A stretch of DNA of 64,000 nucleotides, taken from contig MBPM02000062.1 of the NCBI GenBank assembly GCA_001695595.3, positions 1-64,000 on the forward strand, given 5' to 3'. Shown here one piece after another: positions 40,844-51,207 of this stretch (the stretch's first letter is position 1; each line of letters begins with the position of its first letter). The stretch comes from Plasmopara viticola (taxonomy: Eukaryota > Oomycota > Peronosporomycetes > Peronosporales > Peronosporaceae). The notes under the pieces are model-generated. The model was not told the origin of the DNA. It was given only the letters and a program-made list of their open reading frames with translations, and ran no database searches. Position numbers and translations under genes: made by a program.

Positions 40844-41042
40844 ATTTGCAATTTTTCTTTCTGCGAGCGAGGGACGTTCTCTCTATGCGTATTTCAGCCA
40901 ATCAAACGTTGCAACCCAACGTTTTCGTTTTGAATACAAATATATTAATTTATATAGACACAAGAAGCACCAAGCTTATTTAATTTTAAAAAGCATTATC
41001 TGACGTTTGTATATAGCTAATCATAATATAACAGGCAATAAC
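40844..41042. promoter_or_regulatory. CRN copy 2 promoter and remnant of PLV promoter, copy 3
   Basis: Near the CRN start (minus strand) lie CTCGCTCG (initiator-like) and GATTGGCTGAAATACG (inverted CCAAT box). Further out, TATATTAATTTATATAGACACAA corresponds in part to 15,412-15,440. From there the sequence jumps to the first few codons of the protease and the MCP promoter, with the 12-mer ATAATATAACAG at 41,023-41,034. About 1 kb present in copies 1 and 2 (protease, coiled-coil protein, small ORF) is therefore missing here. Confidence 0.65.
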
Positions 41043-42805
41043 GTCCAATTCGTGATAGCACCCGAATAGCTGGATCCACTAATCCGGATCCAGTAGTCAG
41101 TACCAGCAAAGACAAGCGTGTTGTAAATGTTGTTGATGACAACAACGGTTTGTATCAATCGGGAGCTGTCATCATTAATGCAACTTCACAACTTAATGGC
41201 ACAACTGGCTATGCCAGTCTCCGAAATACATACGTAGTCGTTCCTTATGTAGTAACGGTTAAAAATACGTCTGCCTCAGCTCTTAATGGTACTCTAAATC
41301 GTTTTGCGGTAGGATTAAAGGCTGGTGTATGGAACATTTTAGATAAATTAGCGGTTGAAATCAACGGTAAAAGTGTCATTACCAGCAATGACTATAAAAA
41401 TTATTGGAACAATTTACGTGCTCAAACTGAATGGTGTGATGATGATTTATTGAAGAACGGTGCAGCCTGCTATCTTGCTCCAGATGATGTAGTTAGTCTA
41501 AATTTTCCACAAAGTAGTAGCAATCCTACCGCTTCAACACAAGGAGATGGTTTTGTGAATAATTCAGTTAATGCTGCCACAACTGTAGCTACTGGTTTAA
41601 TTCCAGAAACAACTCCAGCTCTTAATAACGGACTAATCCAGCGTCTAATTTGGAATCCACAACAAATTGGTACCTCTGATGCCACTGGAGCAACGATTAC
41701 AGCAACAAACCCTCTTGGTTGGCCGACAACGCGAAGTGGTGCAATTCTTTCTAAAATTCAACAACAAGGTACTGGTGGATACGTAGCTGGCGTTACTACC
41801 GCAGGAGGTGTTGCTGGTACGTGGTATTATATGCTAAAGCTTCGTTTAGTTGATCTCCATCCAATCTTTAAGGAATTGGATCTTGTTGCGAACCCTCAAA
41901 TCAAATTAACGATGACGTTCAATACCGGCTTTGTTGTTATCACAACTGCAACTGGTGATTTAATGAGCTTATCCTCTCTCTCCCTAAACGGTTGCTCGAC
42001 GGTTCCAGAAATGGTATCAAGTGCGGCCCCAGGTAATCCAAATGCAGGGAAACTTACAACTGGCGGAGCTGGCTCACTTCGAGTAGCTTTCGGCGTTATG
42101 TCCAACAACATTACACAGATCTCTACTTCTGGTCAAATCTTCCCATTTACAACGACTCGTTTATATATCCCTTTCTACGATATCGCTAATCAAAGTCAAA
42201 TTGTTGCTAAACCTGTTAAGAAAGTCAATTACCTCGATTGCTACGCACAGTATTTCAAATCAAAAGCAGGTACTGGTCAACAAAACTCTCAGCAAAACGC
42301 TCCGTTTAGCTTTCAATTATCTTCAAGCTTAAAGAATATCAAATACATTGCTCTGATTCCATATCGTGAAACAAGCAGTGGTCATTTCGTAAGCGCAACG
42401 AATATCGAACAATTCCAATCCCCATTTGACAGTGCTCCATGGACTTGTCAGCCAGGAGCAAGCATTCGCAATTTCCAAGTAATGGTTGGCAATGAAAATG
42501 TATTCAACAAAACGCATGATTACTCATTTGAATCGTTCCAAGACGAAGTCAAGAAGCTCGGAGCTATTAATGGAGCGCTATCGCATGAGATTAGCAACGG
42601 ATTATTTGATTCCTACAAATGGGATGGTGGTCAGCGTGTTCTAATTGCAGACTGCTCTCGATTAACGAATCCAGATGTGCCTCAATCTATCCTTGTCTCC
42701 GGCACCGATACTTGCAGTCAAGGAATGCATTGTCTAATTCTCGTTGTTTACGGTCGATCTATGTCTATTGATCGTTTGACCGGTGAAGTGGTTGAATATG
42801 AGTAG
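41043..42805 (+). pseudogene. PLV major capsid protein, copy 3 (start lost)
   Basis: From about 41,095 onward the frame matches the intact MCP without interruption to TAG at 42,805. The beginning is damaged: the ATG has become part of ATTCGTGATAGC, and small deletions occur in the first 25 codons. The first usable internal start codons would give a protein lacking the N-terminus. The 5' 200 bp differ from copies 1 and 2 much more than the rest, which is nearly identical, suggesting gene conversion downstream. Confidence 0.87.
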
Positions 42806-43043
42806 ATTGGAGCGAGCTCCAGAACCATTGGCTCGCGGAGTGAACTCCCTCACCGTACGAACGAAGTTCGAAGGGTCTTTGCCCGCCGAACAAGTTCGCC
42901 TGGTCTTCAGACCAGTCAGGCTATTGGTGTCCGTCAGCCGGCAAAAAAAAATCAAGTTTTTTTGTTGACATCCGAACGAAGTTCGAAAGGTCTTTGACCG
43001 TCGAACAAGTTCGAGCGGTCGTCAGACCGGAATCTATTGAGCT
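42806..43043. repeat. Hairpin cluster between convergent PLV genes, copy 3
   Basis: Same hairpin array as 2,785-3,023, with stems preserved apart from single changes outside the pairs (for example CTCACC for CTCGCC). Confidence 0.8.
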
Positions 43044-45814
43044 TTACTCAAAATTATGCTTCAGCTCCATCTCAAGTTGCTTCACTTGATTGAGTAATTT
43101 TTTTATCATGCAGAAGTTTATCGCTGTATTTTTACTATAATCAATGTTCATCTGATATCCTTCTATGTCATCTTCATCCACTTTCTTCAAGTTTTCATTC
43201 GGTGTCATTGATAGTAAGTTTATGTATCCAGCTGCATACAATTCTTGACTGATGAAACCAATCTTTGGGATAGTTTCATCTGATCCTTTGTATCGATATT
43301 CATAGATACTTAGATCATAGAATTTATCGCAATAAACAGTGTCTAATTGTTTAATAATGTCTTTGCAACGACGATCAGATGTACAGTAGATTGAACTGCA
43401 TTGAATTGGTCCACCAAATGTAGCTGCAACACTTACTGTTACTGGACCTAATTGAGATGTCGTATATGCTGTACTACTACCTTGTGCATATAATTGTCCA
43501 CCTACATTAAAAGTATTACTTACCGTTCCTGATACGCTTAACATAGCTGATGGAGAAGTAGTTCCAATTCCTAATCGACCATTTGTATCTAAAATCATCT
43601 TAGTTGAGTTATTGACTCCGAATCGCAAATCATTGTTAGTCAAATTGCCCATCCAAGTTGCATTAGTAGATGTTGTATTCGGTCCAGAGTTAATTTCAAT
43701 ACAAAAATCAATTGGCGATACATTATTTGATTGAAGGTCTAATACTTTCTGGTAGGAACCATCAACATAGTTTGCACTTCCAAAAGCAGTTACTGCAGCA
43801 GCAGCTATAGCATTAACTGCTAATGCTCCAGTTGATAACATTCTACATGTTTCTGATACATTGTTTGTAGCAGATTGTGTTTAAAATACTAGGTCACCAG
43901 CAGCTGCAGCAGTACGTTGAGATAAAATTACACAATGAGGCATACCATCTACATTACTATTTCTAAATGCAATCGCAGCTGAATTGTACTGTCCATTTGT
44001 ATTTACTGTTGATAACATATTTAAGCCATAATTACTTGCATTAGTAGTGCCGGTAGGTTGGGTAGCATCTGATGATGTAAAATTAACTTTACCATCATTC
44101 GTTAAATTTCTACTTGCATCTAATACTAATGCTTTTGAAGCTTCTGCTGTTCCTGGGCCCATAGTTAAATCTAAGTAGTTAAGCTCTGTTGCATTTGATG
44201 TAATTAATGTACCACCAAGCTTTAATCCAACAGTAGCTGCATTATGATTTAAAATATCAATATTACCAACAGTATCACATTGCAATCGTCTTGTATTGTT
44301 TGAATTTAAGAAGAAACTATGGTTTGTAAAAGCACCAATATCTTGAGCACCACCACTATTTTGAATGGTTAAGCGAAAGGTACTCGTTGAGGTTGTATTA
44401 CTGATTGAAAGTGGAGTAGTGCCATTTGTAATCGTCAATGACGTAGGTAGCGTTAAATCTCCTGTAGATGTAATATTTGGTTGAGCTGCTTTTGTAAAGT
44501 TCCTGTAATAGAAGTAGCGCTTAATGATGAGATACCAGAGACAGCGCCCGTTGAGCTAATTGTCATTCTTCCTGTATTACTTGTTTGAAAGACTAAATTG
44601 TTTGCTGTAGATGTTCCAAAAAAAGCATCCCCATTGTTAGAATGAAACAGAGCACATGTTGAAGTCCCATTTATAGATCTAAACGATTGCTCATTAGCAG
44701 TTAAAGTAGCGGTTACTAATCCTGCCGTATTCAATGATGTTAAAGTTCCAATCGATGTAATATTTGGTTGTGCTGCTGTTTGAAGTGTCCCAGTAATTGA
44801 TGTAGCCGTAAGAGTCGCTAACGTTCCAATCGATGTATTATTTGGCTGAGCAGCTGTTTGAAGTGTTCCAGTAATTGATGTAGCCGTAAGAGTCGCTAAC
44901 GTTCCAATCGATGTAATATTTGGCTGAGCAGCTGTTTGAAGTGTTCCAGTAATTGATGTAGCCGTAAGAGTCGCTAAAGTTCCAATCGATGTAATATTGG
45001 GCTGAGCGGCTGTTTGAAGTGTTCCATATAAAGTTGAAGCGGATATATTAGTAGCTGTCAATGTGTTATTAACAGCTACATTTCCATTCGTTAATACTGA
45101 CATTTGCACAGATCCATTATTTGATGCAAAAGTCAATGGATGATTTGAAAACGTTTGAAGACAACATTGAGTTCCATCGAACCACTGCTGATAAATAACT
45201 GTTCCATCAGTGATTTGATACAATGAGTTTGTTAATGCTGTCGATCCGATAATATCTAATTGTTTAGCTGGAGATGTGTTATTAATGCCTACGAAACCAG
45301 TGGATCCTATCGTTATTTTTCTATTTCCATTTGCTCTAAAATGGAACTTATTCGCTGTTGTACTGCCAAATGTCTGATCTCCAGATACAGAATCAACAGA
45401 TAATGAGCACGTGCTACTCGACAGGGAGTTATTACAAGTTATAGGGGTAGATCCACTAATATTGAGTGTTGATGAAATTGTTCCCAGTGATGTAATGTTA
45501 GGCTGTGCAGCTGTTTGAAGAGTTCCTGTTAATTGTGATGCTGAGAGATTATTAATGTTCGCGATGTCTCTGGTAGAGTCAACCGCAATCAATTTCCCAG
45601 CGGAAGCTGTTCCTGGTGTAATACCCGACAGCACACTCAAATCAATCATTGTTCCATTTTGATAGATATTTCCAGTAATGTACAAATCCGAAGTGTAATT
45701 CACCCCATTTCTTTTGTTATATCGCAAATCGCCAATACTATTAGTCAAGTAATCCAATGAGCCGATATAGTCTGATGGATTGTATAAGGATAGGATATAA
45801 TTAGGTGGTAGCAT
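43044..45814 (-). pseudogene. PLV fibre protein with S74 chaperone domain, copy 3 (broken, extra repeat)
   Basis: Starts at ATG 45,814 and reads without break to about 44,490, including the two sites that are frameshifted in copies 1 and 2 (so those sites are ancestral here). One lost base near 44,488 shifts the frame, and a TAA near 43,881 truncates the following segment. The last part (43,841-43,044) is open through the S74 domain (SDRRCKDII) and terminal coiled coil. It has three units of the 26-residue repeat instead of two, an expansion of 78 bp. Confidence 0.85.
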
Positions 45815-45864
45815 TTTGTAAAACGATCCTTTATATAATATAACAGACAGATTTGTCATACAAG
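45815..45864. promoter_or_regulatory. PLV divergent promoter, fibre/ATPase, copy 3
   Basis: 50 bp with the 12-mer ATAATATAACAG at 45,835-45,846, 18 nt before the ATPase ATG. Confidence 0.6.
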
Positions 45865-46250
45865 ATGAGTTCAATTCCTGATTTTGGTGGAATGCTCCCA
45901 AAGGAGTTTAAGAAAAATCGTTCGGAGAAAATGAAAAGCTTGGTATTCAAAAGCTTTTTCGTTTAATAGTATTAGGTCCCAGCTTCTCTGGTAAATCAAA
46001 TCTAGCTTTTCATATACTTAAAGAGTCTCCACACGTCTATAGTCACCTTCACGTCATAGCACGCAATCCTGACCAAGAGTTATACGATTACATCAAAGAA
46101 AAATTACAAAGTTTTGTAACTTTCTATGATCCGGATGCTCCTCCAGGTGTTGACGCCATCAAAGAGATTCCAAATGCTTTACAGCTTGTTATTATTGATG
46201 ATTATTCCAACGATAAGAAGCTTCAGAGAGATTTGTTTAGTCATTTCTTT
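45865..46250 (+). pseudogene. PLV packaging ATPase, copy 3, truncated and frameshifted
   Basis: Begins with MSSIPDFGG at 45,865, then loses one base in the run AAGAAAAATCG (near 45,914), before Walker A. The Walker A to Walker B region (GPSFSGKS ... LQLVIIDDY) is otherwise undamaged, and here the segment between (FYDPDAPPGVD) is in frame, unlike copies 1 and 2. It ends at the same Copia-A junction. Each copy therefore carries a different inactivating shift on top of the shared truncation. Confidence 0.85.
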
Positions 46251-49200
46251 ACGTCAACTTGCGGTCGATGTGATCGCCTGCCCAATCTGCGCCCGAGTAT
46301 CCACAAAAATCGACTTTGTTGCCAGGCTAAAAGCAAATACCATGAGATTTTGTACCTTGCAAATAGCGAAATATACGCTTGACTGCAGTCCAATGCTCAA
46401 TCTGTGGGTTTTCCATGAATCTTGATACATAGCCATTTGCAAATGCAATGTCCGGCCGCGTCGCTGTCGTCAGATACATGAGAGCTCCGACCGCTTCTCG
46501 AAATGGCGCATCTACCTTGGTTGGAGAGTCGTTTGGCGCGAGCTTCGTGCCAATGTCTGTTGGACTTATAACTGACTTGCAATGATCCATACCGAATCGC
46601 TCGAGAATGTTATGGATGTAACGCCGCTGACTCATTGTAACGCTGCCGTTGTCGTTGTCTACAAGCTCAATGCCCACTATTGGTCATCTCAAAGCGATTC
46701 TTCAAGGCGATTTTCGTTTCTGCAATTAACGCTATTGAACCCCAGTAATCAACACATCATCGACATATACCAGAAGTAGCACGCATTGGCTGGTTGAAAT
46801 CTTGATGTAAAGGCACGGATCGAAGGCTGAAACTTGATATCCAATCGAGCACAAAAACTCATTAAAACTTTCATTCCATGAGGGAGAAGCTTGTTTCAGA
46901 CCATAAATTGCCTTGTCGAGTACAAAACAATCGCATCCCTTGTTAAGTTCAACCCCTTCTGAAGTAGTTCAATAAACAATTTTCTCCATCCTTCCATTCA
47001 GAAAAGCTAACACTGCATCCAATTGATCAAGTGGCCACTCGAAGTACTTCGTCAAGGCGATGACCATCCGTAACGTTACGTACTTGATCACAGGTGAAGA
47101 CGTTCCTGTATAGTCAATGCCATAGTTTTGTCGAAAGCCCTTTGCCACGAGTCGAGACTTGTAATTATCAATTGAACCGTCGGCTTTTCGTTTGATCTTG
47201 AAACCCCCCTGGTTCCGATAGCATGTAGTCTTGACGGCAACTTTACAGCTCGAAAGACTTGACGAAGTCGCGTTGAATCAAGTTCCGCACGAATAGCTTT
47301 GCGCCAATGAGCTGGTCAGGTTCACTTACATCATTTTGACAAGTGGCTGGTTCGGACAAGTCGTAAGCTTCGACAGCGCTTACACTCGCACGCCAGAATG
47401 TCGGTGAAGTTGAGTCGATGTTTTCGTTCTCGGAAGCATGAGCGTCTTGGCCAATGCTAGATCCTCTTTGCACACGAGATTGCCGCTTGGTTCGATGTGG
47501 GCCCTTTTCTTCAGGAGCACTCGTTTCTTCCAGTCCTGCTTCACCATACATGGGATTTAAGGTTCTTTCTGATTGGATCTGTTCTTGTTGTCGCAGCTTG
47601 CGCTTACCTGTTTGCTTAAAATTTGTCGTATATGTGAAGCCGTTGTCTTCTATTTCGAGTAAGTCGAAGTCTATGTTTGCTTCCTCAATGTCGTCAAAGA
47701 TGTTGCCTTCCAAATCACCAAAACTTGATGTATCAAACTTTACGTATCGACTGATCACTACTTTTGTGAGTTTGGATGTCGTAGATTCGATATGCTTTGG
47801 ATACTTCTCCGTAGCCTAAAGACACACCAACTCGAGTCACTTGAGCCTCTTTTCCTTCGGAGTCAAAACGTTGGCCCGACACCCAAAGACACGCATATGT
47901 CCAACACTAGGCTTGAGCTTGTAAATGATCTCGTATGGAGTCTTGTTCCTGATTTTTGGTGAGGGAAGGCAGTCCTTGATGTGTATTGCTGTCATAGCAG
48001 CCTCTCCTCAAAAATTCTTGTCCAGTTTAGCGTGATGTAGTATGCCGCGTCCAATAGTCACAATCGTCCTCATAGCGTGCTCAGCTGCTTCGTTGGTTTG
48101 ATGCGCTATTAAAACTGTTACATGCTGCTCAACACCCTCGTTCTCGTAGAAAACCTTTAGCGAGTTGTTTGCAAACTCACGAGCTCCGTCAAGTCGTACA
48201 AACTTGACCTCCTTTCCTAATTGAGTCTGGACCTTCAAAGTGTAAGTCTTGATTGCATCTTCGCTGTCCGATCTGGCTCTTAAGCAGAAACCCTTCATAC
48301 ATTCACTGGCCTCGTCCACAATTAGTAGTAGATACTTGCTCCCGCCAGGGGATACTTGCTCCATTAGGCCACAGATGTCAAAGTGTAGAAGCTTGAAGGA
48401 GGCAAAGCGACGCTTGTCAGGGTTACTTGGAAACGGTTTTTGGACCATCTTGCCCTCTTGGCACCCGCAAAAAATGCTCGGCAAAATTGACATTGATGCA
48501 TCAGAAACGCCCTCAAATATCCACCAGCAATCATTTTGCAGAGCATATCACTCGGCGCGTGGCCCAGTCGTGCATGCAGGTCAATCTTGTTAGTTCATTC
48601 AGCCACGTTAGCCGATGGCCGTGGGCCGCAGCCAGTAAAGACCATCCACTAAGTCAGCTGTTGCCACCACCCCTTTCGAATTCATCGACGCAAAGTCCAT
48701 GCGGGAACCGTCAAAAACCTTTCGAAGCAACCGCTTTTGTTGATCTGTGGGACATAAAGCAGGTTCTTGCTCATCTTTGGAACGTAAAGCGCATCTTTGA
48801 TCTCGATGTCGCGTATGTCACCGTTGGGTAGCACCACCTGCGCAAGAACTGTTCCTACACCCATAATTGCAGTTTCGCTTCCATCTCCTACCGAAAGCTC
48901 GCCACAATTTTGTTCATCCAGGGTCCAAAACTTGGATTTGTCGTAGCATATGTGGTGCGTGGCACAACGGTCAATAGCCCACATGCCTGGCATTTCCTTG
49001 CCCGAAGACAGCTCGCATTCCAACGATGCTGCAAATGCGATCCGATCGTAATCGTTGTCATTGTTGTACCGAAACTGTACTTTGCAAGCTCCGCATCCAC
49101 GATTTTACACGCCGCGTCGAGCTCCTCGATTGTCATCTTTTTGCTTGATCCAGCATCGTTTCATCGTATGCCCAAATTATTTTTAATATGTGCATTGGCG

Positions 49201-50089
49201 GGGCTCTCTTTTGGCACTAAACGCCTTGGCTGCTTCTTCAGTTTTCACCGCTGGGTCCTCTCACTTTGTCGCTTGATGTGCTCGTTTGTCAGCACCTTCA
49301 CAACGTCTTGCGTCTGCAACTTTGCACTGCGCATTTCCAAGTTTGGCACGACGTTCTCGTAGCTTTTTGGTAGACTCTATAGCAGACAAATCGCGAGGTC
49401 CTCATCTTCCATCTTGGCACCGATTGACGCTGATGTTAAGAACCTCGTTGCAGTGATGCAGGACGCTGTCGCCTTCCGCCATTTCCATGCTGAAAAGTTG
49501 GCGCTTCAGGTGAATGCGTCCAGCCTTCTTTGACCCGCCGTAAAGTATCTTAATGCGGATTCAGGCAGCATAAGCTTCTTCGCAGTTGTCGACTACATGA
49601 TAATAGTTCGTGTCCATATGTAGTTGCATCAAGCTAAACGCAATGTTGCTGGCTCTAACGTACTCATCGCTGGCGCGGGCATCAGAACCACGTGCCACAC
49701 CGGCGGTGAGAAACACGCCGCGCATGTATCGGAATCACGTAGCGTAGTTGTCGCCGTTCAACTTGTCGGCAAGCACCCCTTTTTTGACGAGACATCTCAC
49801 GTGGAGGACATGGTTGTTGGGCTTATAACCTGATAAAGTATTGAGGCCGCAGGGTAAGAAAGGCTGAAGAAGCGAAATGAAGAGTCGTTTGCGTTAAAGC
49901 GAAGACACTTGACCGAGAAAAAGTAATTTTGGAAGTGATTGATTTATTGGGGCTTATATCTATACTTCTCGCAACCTTCTACATGACGTAATTACCTTAA
50001 ACCGTAAAAAGTAAACACCATGTTGAACCGCGGTTCGGATTGGACCGGGTTGGATTGTGTACGTTACATGAAACCTATAACCCTCAACA
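46251..50089 (-). mobile_element. Copia-A element, copy 3 (5' LTR to RNase H)
   Basis: The longest copy of Copia-A. From right: 5' LTR (49,842-50,089), a likely half-tRNA primer-binding site just inside it (CAGGTTATAAGCCC), decayed gag (49,830-49,140), protease with WAIDRCATHHIC (48,682-49,023; Asp kept, DSG altered to DRC), integrase core (48,008-48,493) with HFDICG, FVRLDGAREF and NEAAEH as the D, D, E residues, an acidic linker (47,243-47,758), reverse transcriptase with YVDD, and RNase H cut after DRK. Several stops and shifts are present. Beyond 48,146 it extends past the palindrome, so this is probably the original location of the element. Confidence 0.9.
49842..50089 (-). repeat. Copia-A 5' LTR
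   Basis: About 248 bp, starting TGTTGAGGGTTATAGG and ending near CCTCA. It matches the LTR at 23,756-24,002 in length and sequence. The exact inner end is uncertain by about 10 bp. It marks the border between repeat-rich and gene-rich DNA. Confidence 0.75.
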
Positions 50090-50129
50090 GCTTGAGACGA
50101 GGAATAAAATAATGTACTTGTAGAGTATG

Positions 50130-51129
50130 TTTTCGGAAAAGGTTGGGGTGACGCCCTCCTTCCAAGCGCGGGGGCTAAATGCTCGCGCGCTTCGGGCAGG
50201 TGCTCTCGGGCATCTGCAGGTCTCTAACGAGTCTCACCCTCGACCTTGGCCTCCGAGAAACCAAGATCTACGATATAGGTGAGCACCGCATTGATGACTT
50301 CCTTCTAATCCTGAAAAAAAAAAAAAACGAAGCCAAGACCGAAGTCACCGAAATCCGCCGCCACTGCAACCCGTCGTGCGCCACTCGACACGCCCGATCC
50401 CGAGAAGAAACCTGGCGCCACACTAAGAAGCTCGGAACACTCCTCGGCGATATTAAAGATCTATCCCGACGCAAGTCCCTGGCCACCCTCGCGCTCCACC
50501 GCCTCTGGTCCGTCTGGCTCCGCCCCACGTTCATCTCACCCAAGACACGCATTCGATTGTACAACACCTACGTTCTACGATTCTGCTGTACAACTGCGCC
50601 ACCTGGGCTCTTACCAAGTCAGAGCTCCACGGCTTCGAGAGTTTCCATCGCCGCCAGCTTCGCTACGCTCTTGGCTATCGCTACCCCCGACCCATTTCGA
50701 ATGCAAGACTCTACGACCTCTGTGATGAGCGGCCGCTGAAACTACGACTGACACAAGCTCGCTGGCGCCTGTTTGGCCATGTACTTCGCCGCAATCCCGA
50801 CATTCCAGCTAACCTCCAGATGCGTGCCTACTTCTTCTCCACCGCAGCAAAATGGCGCGGACGTCCCCGCACCACGCTCCCCTCGACACTCGACCACAAT
50901 CTTGTTTCCCGTGGCTCCGGCTTTCGACTCCGGATAGCACAAGACCTCGAAGTGGTACGTACCCTTGCACAAGACCGAAAGAAATGGAAGACCCTCACGA
51001 CCTCGGTGCTGGATGCACTGCCCGCCGAACGAGACTCGACGTATGCGGACACCACTCTATGCCGTGGACTAGCCAGACTGAGCCTAGCACGTGCATACCT
51101 TGGCAACGCGATAACGTAATACAATACAA
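50130..51129 (+). mobile_element. Non-autonomous LINE-derived element, copy 1
   Basis: 1,000 bp between perfect 15-bp duplications TACTTGTAGAGTATG (50,115-50,129 and 51,130-51,144). It starts TTTTCGGAAAAGGTTGGGG, like copy 2, and ends in a short TAATACAATACAA tail rather than poly(A). Inside are fragments of a LINE polyprotein: an endonuclease remnant (LRETKIYD), an internal run of 12-14 A, then the C-terminal part after the reverse transcriptase (RRQLRYALGYRYPRP-type region, LFGHVLRR). The reverse transcriptase itself is missing. Relative to copy 2, about 165 bp are also deleted after CCCTCGAC. The duplication ends 63 bp before the SNW start codon. Confidence 0.85.
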
Positions 51130-51207
51130 TACTTGTAGAGTATGGTGTGTGGTACACAATTACACAATCGGCACAAGACCCTTAATTCATCGATAGAAAC
51201 GGCACGT

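Larger units (their letters stand above)
28941..48146. repeat. Palindrome B, right arm (about 19 kb)
   Basis: Inverted partner of 7,343-27,288. It carries the mirrored unassigned block, copia 3' end, Copia-B, zinc-finger-like ORF, ExoX-C-like gene, tandem repeats, CRN copy 2, PLV copy 3 and Copia-A. Its outer end lies inside the Copia-A integrase, at the point where palindrome A starts on the other side. Copia-A continues past this arm to its 5' LTR at about 50,089. Confidence 0.9.
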
